Positions 1 through 6,171 of a DNA stretch of 6,529 nt are shown here, piece by piece. The stretch's first letter is position 1. Each line of letters opens with the position of its first letter. Origin of the DNA: Candidatus Competibacteraceae bacterium. Its GTDB lineage: Bacteria; Pseudomonadota; Gammaproteobacteria; Competibacterales; Competibacteraceae. The notes under the pieces were generated by a model. That model was not told where the DNA came from and ran no database searches. It saw only the letters and a list, made by a program, of their open reading frames with translations. Both the position numbers and the translations under genes were made by a program. The stretch covers positions 1 through 6,529 of the forward strand of contig JAAUQA010000193.1 in assembly GCA_012032855.1 (NCBI GenBank). Direction: 5' to 3'.

Positions 1-935
1 CCAAAAAACTGCCTGAGCGTCCTGCATGTTGTCCGCTGTCAGCAAGAAAACGCCCTCACCACCCCGCTCAAACTCCAACCAGAAGAACGGTCACTTCGGG
101 GAGGGCATCACTGAGGGCCTGTTGGGCGTTGCCGACCTCCACCACCAGAATACCGTTATCATTCAGATGCGCAGGCGCTTGGCGCAGAATTTCCAGCACC
201 GTATCTAGTCCCTGCTCCCCACCGGCCAACCCGAGCACCGGTTCATGACGATACTCGGGCGGTAAGCCATTCAACTCAGTTGTGCTGACATATGGTGGGT
301 TGCTGATAATCAAAATCGTAACTACGCCATTCAAGCGCGCTGAACAAATCCGAATGGAAAGCCGCAACTCGCTCGGTCAACCCGTGTTCTTCGATGTTGC
401 GTTTGGCCACGGCCAAAGCAGCGTCGGAAATATCGACCAGATCGACGTTGGCATTGGGAAAAACATACCCACAAGCGATACCCAGACAACCGCTGCCGGT
501 ACATAAATCGAGAATGCTCTCCACCGCTTCACTGTCGGGTAACCACGGTTCCAAGTGATTTTCGATCAATTCCGCTAACGGCGAGCGGGGTATCAGCACC
601 CGTTCGTCCACATAGAACGGCAGACCCATAAACCACGCGCGATTCATCAGATAAGCGGCGGGTTTGCGTTCGCGAATACGCCGCTCCAAGAGCTGAAGCA
701 CGGCGTGTTTTTCGCTGGGCGTGATTGCAGAGTGCAGGAATTCAGCGGACAAATCCGGAGGCAAATGCAGGCTGTGTGCGACCAAGGCAGCCGCTTCGTC
801 AATGGCCTCCACCGTGCCATGACCGAAATGCAAGCCGGCTTCGTTCATACGACTGGCGCCCCAACGGATATAATCGCGAATGGTATGCAAATGGCCCAAA
901 ACGTCGTCGATAGGGAAATTCACTGGTTCAGCCAT
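1..935 (-). CDS. prmB: PrmB, ribosomal protein L3 glutamine N5-methyltransferase (frameshifted, 3' end cut by window)
   Basis: SAM-dependent methyltransferase that methylates a glutamine of ribosomal protein L3 during 50S assembly in the cytoplasm. The N-terminal helical domain is followed by a Rossmann methyltransferase core with the SAM-binding motif [14 protein letters not shown] and then the catalytic SNPPY motif, followed by EYRHEP; the order and spacing match E. coli PrmB (310 residues). I chose the ATG at 935-933 rather than the TTG at 947 because it aligns with the family N-terminus. The reading frame breaks twice. An extra base in the AAAA run at 312-315 separates the YD codons from LIISNPPY, and an extra base near 91 separates PEV from [15 protein letters not shown]. 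With both removed the frame runs open for 311 codons to position 1, probably only a few residues short of the natural stop. The NPPY motif rules out a generic methyltransferase call; HemK/PrmC is the nearest alternative but lacks this N-terminal region. The gene diverges from psd across an 84-base gap. Confidence 0.9.
91..91 (-). other. apparent single-base insertion in prmB (second frameshift)
   Basis: On the coding strand the codons read GAA GTG ACC G TTC TTC TGG. Removing the A opposite position 91 gives GAA GTG CCG TTC TTC TGG, coding EVPFFW and continuing into [11 protein letters not shown], the expected PrmB C-terminus. Without the correction the frame stops at 68-70. This site is not in a homopolymer run, unlike the other three frame breaks in the window. 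Exact base assignment is inferred from family similarity. Confidence 0.7.
312..315 (-). other. apparent single-base insertion in prmB (first frameshift, A4 run)
   Basis: The coding strand reads TAC GAT TTT GAT TAT; dropping one T from the four-T run gives TAC GAT TTG ATT ATC AGC AAC CCA CCA TAT, coding [10 protein letters not shown], which restores the catalytic motif in frame. Uncorrected, the upstream frame ends at 276 without the NPPY motif. Confidence 0.8.
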
Positions 936-1019
936 TAGAGTTCTCAACGGTTAGCGGGCTGTAATGGGTTAGACTATTCATCGTTACAACTGTCTTTTAT
1001 AACTCATCAAGGTAAACCG

Positions 1020-1946
1020 TTGCACAACGACCCGTCTACACACTCAAATCAAGAAACTGGTGATCAGTTCACCAAAAAGTCCGCTGATTATCTGCTCAAC
1101 CTACCCCAGTATCTATTACCGCAACGATTGATAACGCGGGTTACATACTGGCTGGCCCGCATAGAAACACCCTGGTTTAAAAACGGTTTTATCCACATTT
1201 TTAGCCGAATTTTCAACGTCAATATGGACGAAGCTCAGGAACCCGATTACCGCGCCTATCGCCATTTCAATGCGTTTTTTACCCGCGCTCTGCAGCCCGC
1301 AGCTCGACCACTAGACACCGATGACCAGCGGTTGTGCTGCCCGGTAGACGGCACGGTAAGCCAAGCAGGCGATATTGTTGATGATCAGCTATTTCAAGCC
1401 AAGGGACGATCTTTCGAGTTACCGAACTTGCTGGGCGGCGATGCGGATCTTGCACAGCTGTTTCGCGATGGCACCTTTGCGACTTTGTATTTATCACCCC
1501 GCGATTATCACCGCATTCATATGCCTATCCGCGGTGTGTTACGGGAAATGGTGCATATCCCAGGCCGGTTGTTCAGCGTGTCTCCGCTGACGACTCGGGT
1601 TATACCAGAATTGTTTGCCCGCAACGAACGGGTTGTCGCGCATTTCGACACCTCGATCGGCCCAATGGCGATGGTGCTGGTCGGGGCTATCAACGTGGCA
1701 TCCATTGAGACCGTTTGGGCGGGCGTGATTACCCCGCCGTTAGGCACGGAAATCCGCCGTTGGTCTTATCCAGCCAGCGGGACCGATGCGGTAATACTCG
1801 AAAAAGGCGCAGAAATGGGGCGCTTTAATATGGGTTCCACGGTGATTATGCTGTGCGGTCCTGATGCCGTGAGCTGGGAATCTGAAATCCATCCCGGTGC
1901 GGCTATTCGTATGGGCCAAGCTCTAGCAACCATCAAGGCGGACTGA
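1020..1946 (+). CDS. psd: phosphatidylserine decarboxylase proenzyme (type I)
   Basis: Pyruvoyl-dependent, membrane-associated enzyme that decarboxylates phosphatidylserine to phosphatidylethanolamine. The 308 residues show the full family layout: PVDGTVSQ with the protease-triad Asp110, SPRDYHRIHMP with His164 and His167 (equivalent to E. coli His144 and His147), LFARNER, ETVWAG and the self-cleavage site. That site reads MGST at 271-274 rather than the usual LGST; cleavage before Ser273 would give a beta chain ending at Gly272 and a short alpha chain with the pyruvoyl group. The start is TTG at 1020, with AAGG seven bases upstream; no ATG lies in frame before the conserved region, so the N-terminus is about 15-20 residues longer than in E. 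coli. TATAAC at 998-1003 could be a -10 box, but I see no matching -35. It is divergent from prmB and converges on epmA with 9 bases between the stops. Confidence 0.96.
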   Translation: MHNDPSTHSNQETGDQFTKKSADYLLNLPQYLLPQRLITRVTYWLARIETPWFKNGFIHIFSRIFNVNMDEAQEPDYRAYRHFNAFFTRALQPAARPLDTDDQRLCCPVDGTVSQAGDIVDDQLFQAKGRSFELPNLLGGDADLAQLFRDGTFATLYLSPRDYHRIHMPIRGVLREMVHIPGRLFSVSPLTTRVIPELFARNERVVAHFDTSIGPMAMVLVGAINVASIETVWAGVITPPLGTEIRRWSYPASGTDAVILEKGAEMGRFNMGSTVIMLCGPDAVSWESEIHPGAAIRMGQALATIKAD

Positions 1947-1955
1947 GGCCACTTT

Positions 1956-2975
1956 TTAAGCAGTCTCAAACGGAAAAGCCACTATCTCTTGCAAAGAGGA
2001 TTTGCCGGCGGCGAGCATTAATAATCGATCAAACCCCAGGGCCACGCCTGCACAATCCGGCAAACCGTCGGCCAGTGCTGCCAGCAACTGTTCGTCAATC
2101 GGCATGGGCGCTAATCCATCCCCGCGACGACGGGCATTGTCAGCTTCGAAACGCCTACGTTGTTCGGCGGCATCGTTCAGCTCATGGAATCCATTAGCTA
2201 GCTCAACACCATTCAGATACAACTCGAAGCGTTCCGCCACCGGCGGATTACCGGGACGTATCCTTGCCAGCGCTGCTTGTGACGCCGGATAATCGTAGAC
2301 AAACGTCAATCGATCTCGACCTAACTGCGGTTCAATACAGTGACTGAGTAGCAAATGCAGCCAGGGGTCGGGGTCATCCTGGGGCAACTGCGGAGGCTGT
2401 CCTACACCCCGTTGCTCGGCGCAGGCAATCAGTTGTTCGACAGTAGTTTGATGCGGATCGATTTGCAGATGACGTTGGAACACGTCGTGGTAGCTTATAA
2501 ATTCAGCTGTTGCATTGAGCTGCGAACCCAGCAATTGGGTGGCCAGCGCTGCCAACTCTTCCATCAATTGACGATGATCGAACCCGATGCGATACCACTC
2601 CAGCAGGGTAAACTCGGGGTTGTGATGACGACCGGCTTCGCCGTCGCGAAACACCTTAGCCAGCTGATAGATGTCGCCGCTGCCGGCTGCCAGCAACCGT
2701 TTCATGGGGAATTCCGGCGAGGTGTGTAGATAATGGGTTTGGCCGTTAGACTCGCCAGGGCCGGAGTAACGAACGGCGAAGCTGTGTAATTGCGGATCAG
2801 TAACAGCAGCCCTTGAAAGGGCAGGGGTATCCACTTCCAGAACATCGCGGGCGGCGAAAAAAACCCGGATTTGCGTCAACAGGCGCGCGCGCAGCCGTAA
2901 AGCATCCCAAGTAGCTTGGGGTTGCCAGCGCGCAGCCGGATTGTTCTCTTGCGGGGGATATTTCGAGGCAGCCAA
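1956..2975 (-). CDS. epmA: EF-P lysine-34 beta-lysyltransferase EpmA (GenX/PoxA/YjeA)
   Basis: Truncated class II lysyl-tRNA-synthetase paralogue that activates (R)-beta-lysine and ligates it to Lys34 of EF-P. The 339 residues cover only the catalytic domain: class II motif 1 around EVDTPALS (47-54), motif 2 FRDGEAGRHHNPEFTLLEWY (109-128), the substrate-pocket region ERFELYLNGVELANGFHEL (248-266) and motif 3 GVALGFDRLLML (310-321). There is no N-terminal OB-fold anticodon-binding domain, which separates it from LysS. The start is TTG at 2975; a TGA codon lies immediately upstream in frame and no ATG or GTG lies before the conserved WQP segment, so the start is well bounded, giving an N-terminus about 14 residues longer than E. 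coli. It follows efp by 13 bases, so enzyme and target are very likely cotranscribed. The partner aminomutase gene epmB is not in the window. Confidence 0.95.
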   Translation of the reverse strand: MAASKYPPQENNPAARWQPQATWDALRLRARLLTQIRVFFAARDVLEVDTPALSRAAVTDPQLHSFAVRYSGPGESNGQTHYLHTSPEFPMKRLLAAGSGDIYQLAKVFRDGEAGRHHNPEFTLLEWYRIGFDHRQLMEELAALATQLLGSQLNATAEFISYHDVFQRHLQIDPHQTTVEQLIACAEQRGVGQPPQLPQDDPDPWLHLLLSHCIEPQLGRDRLTFVYDYPASQAALARIRPGNPPVAERFELYLNGVELANGFHELNDAAEQRRRFEADNARRRGDGLAPMPIDEQLLAALADGLPDCAGVALGFDRLLMLAAGKSSLQEIVAFPFETA

Positions 2976-2988
2976 TCAGTGCGGGCGC

Positions 2989-3558
2989 TTATTCCTTGGC
3001 CCGGGACACGTAAGCGCCGGTACGGGTATCGATTTTGATGGTTTCGCCGGTTTGTACGAACAACGGCACGCGTACCACCGCGCCGGTTTCCAGAGTCGCT
3101 GGTTTAGTACCGCCGCCTGAAGTGTCCCCTTTAACGCCGGGATCGGTTTCGGTAATCGTCAAAATGACGAAATTGGGCGGCGATACCGTCAATGGCGTAC
3201 CGTTCCACAAGGTCAATTGACACATATCCTGTGCTTTCAACCATTTGGCGCTATCGCCTACGGCATTGGCATCCGCGCCCACCTGTTCAAAGGTCTCTGG
3301 ATGCATGAAATACCAGAATGCCCCGTCGTCATAAAGGTACTGCATATCCAAATCTAGGACATCCGCGCCCTCCACGGTGTCGCCGGATTTGAAGGTGCGC
3401 TCGATAACCCGACCGGTTTTCAGATTACGTACCTTAACCCGACTGAATGCCTGACCCTTGCCCGGCTTGACGAATTCGTTCTCGACGATCGTATAGGGAT
3501 CGCCGTCCAACATGATTTTCAGTCCGCCTTTGAATTCATTCGTGCTGAAAGTCGCCAT
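2989..3558 (-). CDS. efp: translation elongation factor P
   Basis: EF-P enters the ribosomal E-site region and relieves stalling at consecutive prolines. At 189 residues it has the normal length and three beta-barrel domains: the N-terminal KOW-like domain with the tip loop KPGKGQAF carrying Lys34, the central OB domain from about 65, and the C-terminal OB domain with the signature containing [16 protein letters not shown] and the VPLFV...[11 protein letters not shown] ending. Lys34 together with the adjacent epmA predicts beta-lysylation rather than rhamnosylation (Arg32 type) or 5-aminopentanolation. The ATG at 3558 has AAAGG 11 bases upstream, a rather long spacing. The 159 bases before it contain an AATAAT (3593-3598, minus strand) as a possible -10, with only a poor -35 match 17 bases away. 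Confidence 0.97.
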   Translation of the reverse strand: MATFSTNEFKGGLKIMLDGDPYTIVENEFVKPGKGQAFSRVKVRNLKTGRVIERTFKSGDTVEGADVLDLDMQYLYDDGAFWYFMHPETFEQVGADANAVGDSAKWLKAQDMCQLTLWNGTPLTVSPPNFVILTITETDPGVKGDTSGGGTKPATLETGAVVRVPLFVQTGETIKIDTRTGAYVSRAKE

Positions 3559-3717
3559 ATCACCCGTTACCTTTATTTTTGCGCATCTCGCGATTATTCA
3601 TTCTCCGACACCATCTCCGAAGCAGCGCGGATTTTGACACACTCGGCGGTGCGGGTCTACTTGATGAGATAGAGATATCCGCGAGCGCTTATGGCTGATT
3701 ATTCAGCGAAAGGATGT
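3559..3717. other. intergenic region between the RiPP operon and efp
   Basis: This 159-base stretch separates the maturase stop from the efp start, both on the minus strand. It should hold the end of the RiPP transcript and the efp promoter, but neither is clear. GCTGA-TTAT-TCAGC at 3694-3707 forms only a five-pair hairpin with no following T run, so it is not a convincing intrinsic terminator. A copy of GCGAGCGCT at 3681-3689 is repeated at 3724-3732 inside the maturase 3' end; its meaning is unknown. No small ORF with a good start was seen. Confidence 0.5.
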
Positions 3718-4847
3718 CTAGTGGCGAGCGCTGGAAATTTGCCTAGAACCCTTTTCCATGTGCTGAAATAAGGTCTGATAAAGCTCGCAATAAGGATCTT
3801 TCTCGGTCAGGGTATTACGCAACGTGTAAGTCCTAACCGGGCATCCGCCATGACACAAGGCGAGATATTCGCAATCGATGCACTCCCCTTGTTGCATGAG
3901 CTGCTTAGGTCTGGCTTTAAAATGTTGCCGAGCTTTGCTGGTTTTCAGCAAATCGGCCAGACTGTCCGCTCGGAAAAGGTTGCCAAACCAATATTCAGGG
4001 TAACTGGTTACCCAGCAATCGCATTGCGCAACCGCTCCCTTTGCATCAATACAAATGAATTCGTCGGCACAATTTTGTCGCCAAATGCAGGGAAGGCACG
4101 CAGCGCCTTCGGTAAAATAATCCAACAGCGCATCAAACGGACCAATTCTGACGTTGTTGCGATAACCGTGTTGGAGCCAGATCTGGGCAAGGTCGACATA
4201 GAATTGACCTAATTGATCGATATCCAGCGATAAATTTTCCTTGGTTTCATTGGGTTCCCCTCCTGGGAAAGGCGTATTGACCTGGAAATCGGTAATCCCC
4301 AGTTGTTCCACAAAGTGCTGGTAAAACCGCTCAACACCCACTTTAATGGTGTCAGCGTTTGGAACCGCGATGGCTGTGACCTGAATGCCTGCTTGCCGGG
4401 CCGCGCCGACATTTTTTGCCCATAGCGCATCGTAATCTGCGGCGCTTCCGTTCAAGAGTTTTTCTGTACCGATTGGGGGAAATCCATTGAGGTGCCGACG
4501 CTGTTGCCGAACATCTTACTGATGATCGGATTCCACTTGTCGCTATAGCCGATCATGTTGGATTGCAAACTGTGTTGCACCCAACGCCCTCTGGATTTCG
4601 CCGCATCTCGAATAATGCTGAATGCGCTTTCGAACCACTGCGGCGGGAGCGTCATGATCTCACCGCCCTGCCAATAGATAGTCGATGCGCTGATGTCCTT
4701 CTCTTCCATGTAATCCAACACTTTGCACATCAAGCTGGAAAGCTGATCCAAGGTCAGGTAATCATTGGTTTTCTGCTCGAAACAATACTCACAATCGGCA
4801 TTGCACTTTAAGGTCGGCAACAGAATCAGGGAGAGTGGATTTCTCAT
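3718..4847 (-). CDS. radical SAM/SPASM peptide maturase of a W-x-N RiPP system (frameshifted)
   Basis: Predicted iron-sulfur enzyme that modifies the precursor coded at 5794-6150. The N-terminus has the radical SAM cluster motif CNADCEYC (Cys15, Cys19, Cys22), then GGE at 61-63 for SAM binding. After reconstruction the C-terminus has a canonical SPASM domain: Cys259, then Gly270-x4-Cys275, then C-x2-C-x5-C-x3-C at 322, 325, 331 and 335 (CIDCEYLALCHGGC), then Cys353; extra cysteines at 250, 253, 265 and 277 fit auxiliary [4Fe-4S] clusters. The frame is broken between 4459 and 4479. Removing one C from the C5 run and one A from the A5 run on the coding strand gives MDFPNRYRKLLNGSAADYD and a 375-residue protein; a single missing base would also rejoin the frames but gives a less family-like sequence. 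The ATG overlaps the partner's TAA as TAATG, indicating translational coupling, with GGAG upstream. Which peptide-maturase subfamily (for example cyclophane-forming GrrM, XyeB or FxsB types, or another) I cannot settle by eye. Confidence 0.88.
4459..4479 (-). other. frame break in the radical SAM maturase gene
   Basis: The 5' part of the gene runs in frame through GTSMDFP and then hits a stop at 4452-4454, while the 3' part is open from just upstream. The overlap contains two homopolymers on the plus strand, T5 at 4459-4463 and G5 at 4475-4479. Dropping one base from each gives a continuous, plausible protein. The residue order inferred at the junction rests on resemblance to related maturases, not on a computed alignment. 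Confidence 0.75.
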
Positions 4848-5659
4848 TATGGCTCCAGCCCGGCATCGTGAGTCACTAGATCGTTTTTTAGTTCCAATGC
4901 AGCATCTCGCAGCATTTGGAAGATGGTTTTAACGCCATCGCAACGGTAGTTTCTATCCGGCCATTTAAAATAGCCCTGACACTGCGCAAGAAAATCGCAC
5001 TGGCAGCATTCGGCTTGGCCAGCGATGAGTTCTTCTTGGAAGCGATCTTCGAAAAACTCGGGGCTAGCACCGCTGAAGCGTGAGGAAATAATCTCCTCTT
5101 CCTGCTCGGTGACATAGCGTGCGTAAACCGGATTTTCCTCCTGAATCTCCCATAGAGTAATCGGTTCCTGCCGAAAAAAACCGCCGAGTAGGCTATGAAA
5201 GAATTCGATGGTCTGGGTTACCGTCGCTTGGTATAGATAGAATCGCATTATCTCGGCTAATTCCGCCATGAGTGCGGAATCCGGCTGTGCCACTTCGAGC
5301 TTGACGGCACAGTTTAAGGACACGGCCAACTTCACGGCTTTGCCAAATCCGGGTACAACCGGGATGGAAACCCGCAAGGGTCGCTCATCGGCTAACGCAG
5401 CATAATCATAAAGACAGGGGAAATCGACTCCAGGATTAGATAGCACTAAATCAAGCGGAGCCTCGATCTGTTGCAGAACCTCGTTATCCTCGTTATCCTC
5501 GCTATTACTGGGGATAAACCACTGCACATAAGCGAGATTTTGCTGATCAATAGCGGGCAGACACTGCTGTAATTCAACCGAGTTATGAATGCGGAGGATT
5601 ATTCGGCTTTCTCGGTATCCAGCTACTTGATTTGCGGGTATGTTGTAAACCACTGACAC
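4847..5659 (-). CDS. radical-SAM-like partner protein with SPASM-type cysteines, no CxxxCxxC motif
   Basis: I do not recognise a named family. The 270-residue product lacks a radical SAM CxxxCxxC motif, but near its C-terminus has C218, C221 and C227 in C-x2-C-x5-C spacing (CCQCDFLAQC), the same as CIDCEYLALC in the SPASM domain of the neighbouring maturase, plus C219 and C240 (NYRCDG). The middle (LRVSIPVVPGFGKAVKLAV and onward) alternates strands and helices and could be a degenerate TIM-barrel half. The likely role, inferred from context, is a maturase partner that binds the precursor or carries an auxiliary cluster. I chose GTG at 5659 because GGAGGAGG lies eight bases upstream; a longer reading from TTG at 5761 adds 34 residues of low-complexity Arg/Ala/Ser sequence that includes the intercistronic stem-loop and the ribosome-binding site, so it is unlikely. 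A GTG at 5653 is a second option. Its stop overlaps the maturase start. An EDN repeat at 54-59 comes from a nine-base tandem duplication. Confidence 0.75.
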   Translation of the reverse strand: MSVVYNIPANQVAGYRESRIILRIHNSVELQQCLPAIDQQNLAYVQWFIPSNSEDNEDNEVLQQIEAPLDLVLSNPGVDFPCLYDYAALADERPLRVSIPVVPGFGKAVKLAVSLNCAVKLEVAQPDSALMAELAEIMRFYLYQATVTQTIEFFHSLLGGFFRQEPITLWEIQEENPVYARYVTEQEEEIISSRFSGASPEFFEDRFQEELIAGQAECCQCDFLAQCQGYFKWPDRNYRCDGVKTIFQMLRDAALELKNDLVTHDAGLEP

Positions 5660-5667
5660 CGAGCGAA

Positions 5668-5675
5668 CCTCCTCC
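5668..5675 (-). promoter_or_regulatory. strong ribosome binding site deciding the partner start
   Basis: GGAGGAGG on the coding strand is followed by an eight-base spacer and GTG at 5659-5657. It is one of the closest matches to the anti-Shine-Dalgarno complement in the window and supports the 270-residue reading over a longer TTG-initiated one. Confidence 0.75.
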
Positions 5676-5720
5676 AATGGATTTAATACGAGTGCGGCAG
5701 ATCGTGCAGTGCTTGCTCCA

Positions 5721-5751
5721 CGTCGGGCAGGGTGACGTCCCGAGCCCGACG
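5721..5751 (-). promoter_or_regulatory. intercistronic stem-loop between precursor and maturation genes
   Basis: On the transcribed strand CGTCGGGC (5751-5744) pairs perfectly with GCCCGACG (5728-5721). The 15-base loop can pair further as GGG with CCC, and the outer stem can be lengthened by three pairs, two of them G-U. There is no T run after it, so it is not a classic intrinsic terminator. In RiPP operons such elements often block exonucleases or partly end transcription, leaving more precursor mRNA than enzyme mRNA; that role here is inferred from position. Confidence 0.6.
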
Positions 5752-5793
5752 CAGGAATCAACTAATAAAATGCTTAGCAGTCACAAAACAATT

Positions 5794-6150
5794 TTAACGA
5801 CGATTGTACCAGCCGCCGCCGCCGCGACGATTGACCCAACTCCCACCACCGCGTCGATTTGCCCAACTTCCCCCTCGATTAACCCAACCACCACCGCGAT
5901 TAACCCAACCAACGCCGCCGCCGCTGCCGTTAATCCAGCTGCCACCTCCATAGCCTCGGCGGTTAACCCAGCTGCCTCGTGCCTCTGCTGTTTGGTCAGG
6001 GGTAATCAGGCTACCCAGCACGACGCCGCCAATAACCGCCTTCGACCATTTCCCCAGACCGAGCAGAAAATCCCTGCGGCTGTTTAAAATCCTTTCGTCG
6101 TCGGATTCAGCAACGAGTTGCTCTTGTTTAGATTCGATATCCTTGGACAT
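5794..6150 (-). CDS. Tat-signal RiPP precursor with seven W-x-N motifs in a Gly/Arg-rich core
   Basis: Predicted peptide substrate of the downstream maturase. The 118 residues fall into an acidic leader (1-23), a twin-arginine motif SRRDFLL (24-30), a short segment GLGKWSK, a hydrophobic stretch AVIGGVVLGSLI (38-49) and an AEA sequence (55-57) that fits signal peptidase cleavage. The remaining 61 residues hold 22 Gly, 11 Arg and seven W-x-N triplets, with Trp at 61, 72, 82, 89, 96, 105 and 114 and Val, Ile, Ala or Tyr in the middle. The core has no Lys, Asp, Glu or Cys, so thioether chemistry is excluded. Aromatic-x-Asn triplets are known substrates for cyclophane-forming radical SAM enzymes, as in Gly-rich GrrA-type and Xye-type precursors; assignment here is inference. 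The ATG has GGAG five bases upstream. It starts 21 bases after the NTF2-like gene. An unmodified Gly-rich exported structural peptide is the main alternative. Confidence 0.85.
   Translation of the reverse strand: MSKDIESKQEQLVAESDDERILNSRRDFLLGLGKWSKAVIGGVVLGSLITPDQTAEARGSWVNRRGYGGGSWINGSGGGVGWVNRGGGWVNRGGSWANRRGGGSWVNRRGGGGWYNRR
5797..5979 (-). repeat. degenerate W-x-N-R/Gly repeats in the precursor core
   Basis: This DNA encodes residues 58-118 of the precursor. The unit is roughly G(1-4)-S-W-x-N-R(1-2), with Trp-to-Trp spacings of 11, 10, 7, 7, 9 and 9 residues. Units are similar at protein level but use different codons (GTT or GTC for Val, AAC or AAT for Asn, CGC, CGA or CGT for Arg), so the repeats look old and kept by selection on the W-x-N triplets rather than freshly duplicated. 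Confidence 0.85.
5980..6150 (-). other. twin-arginine-type leader/signal region of the precursor
   Basis: Residues 1-57 combine a charged n-region, SRRDFLL (close to the S/T-R-R-x-F-L-K consensus), an uncharged hydrophobic stretch at 38-49 and an A-x-A cleavage site ending at Ala57. Lys34 and Lys37 between the RR motif and the hydrophobic stretch are somewhat unusual for a Tat signal, so part of this segment may instead be the maturase recognition sequence. Confidence 0.65.
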
Positions 6151-6171
6151 AAGATCTCCGCTATTGAGGCT

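Noticed and set aside
282..938. Plus-strand frames of 62-77 codons opposite prmB
   Set aside because: They are complements of the conserved prmB coding sequence, with no recognisable protein or ribosome-binding site.
2002..2729. Plus-strand frames of 96 and 124 codons opposite epmA
   Set aside because: The minus-strand EpmA frame is complete with all class II motifs; these are shadows.
3593..3621. Possible efp promoter on the minus strand, AATAAT with TTCGGA 17 bases upstream
   Set aside because: The -10 matches five of six bases but the -35 only three of six; too weak to call as a feature.
3634..3639. Perfect TTGACA on the plus strand
   Set aside because: No -10-like hexamer lies about 17 bases downstream and no plus-strand gene follows; probably chance.
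3694..3707. Hairpin GCTGA-TTAT-TCAGC after the maturase stop as a terminator
   Set aside because: Only five pairs and no T run on the transcribed strand.
5480..5508. Tandem CTCGTTATC repeat as a possible phase-variation tract
   Set aside because: The nine-base unit is present about twice, stays in frame (EDN repeats) and would not switch the gene off.
5794..5979. Repeat region as a CRISPR array or satellite
   Set aside because: The repeats have no constant-length unit and spacer pattern and are explained fully by the coding frame of the precursor core.
5632..6087. 151-codon plus-strand frame rich in Ala, Pro and Thr with repeated INPT/VNPA units
   Set aside because: It is the antisense reading of the W-x-N/Gly repeats: Trp-Val-Asn codons read backwards give Asn-Pro and Gly codons give Ala, Pro or Thr. 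It has no ribosome-binding site and crosses the stem-loop and the partner's start.
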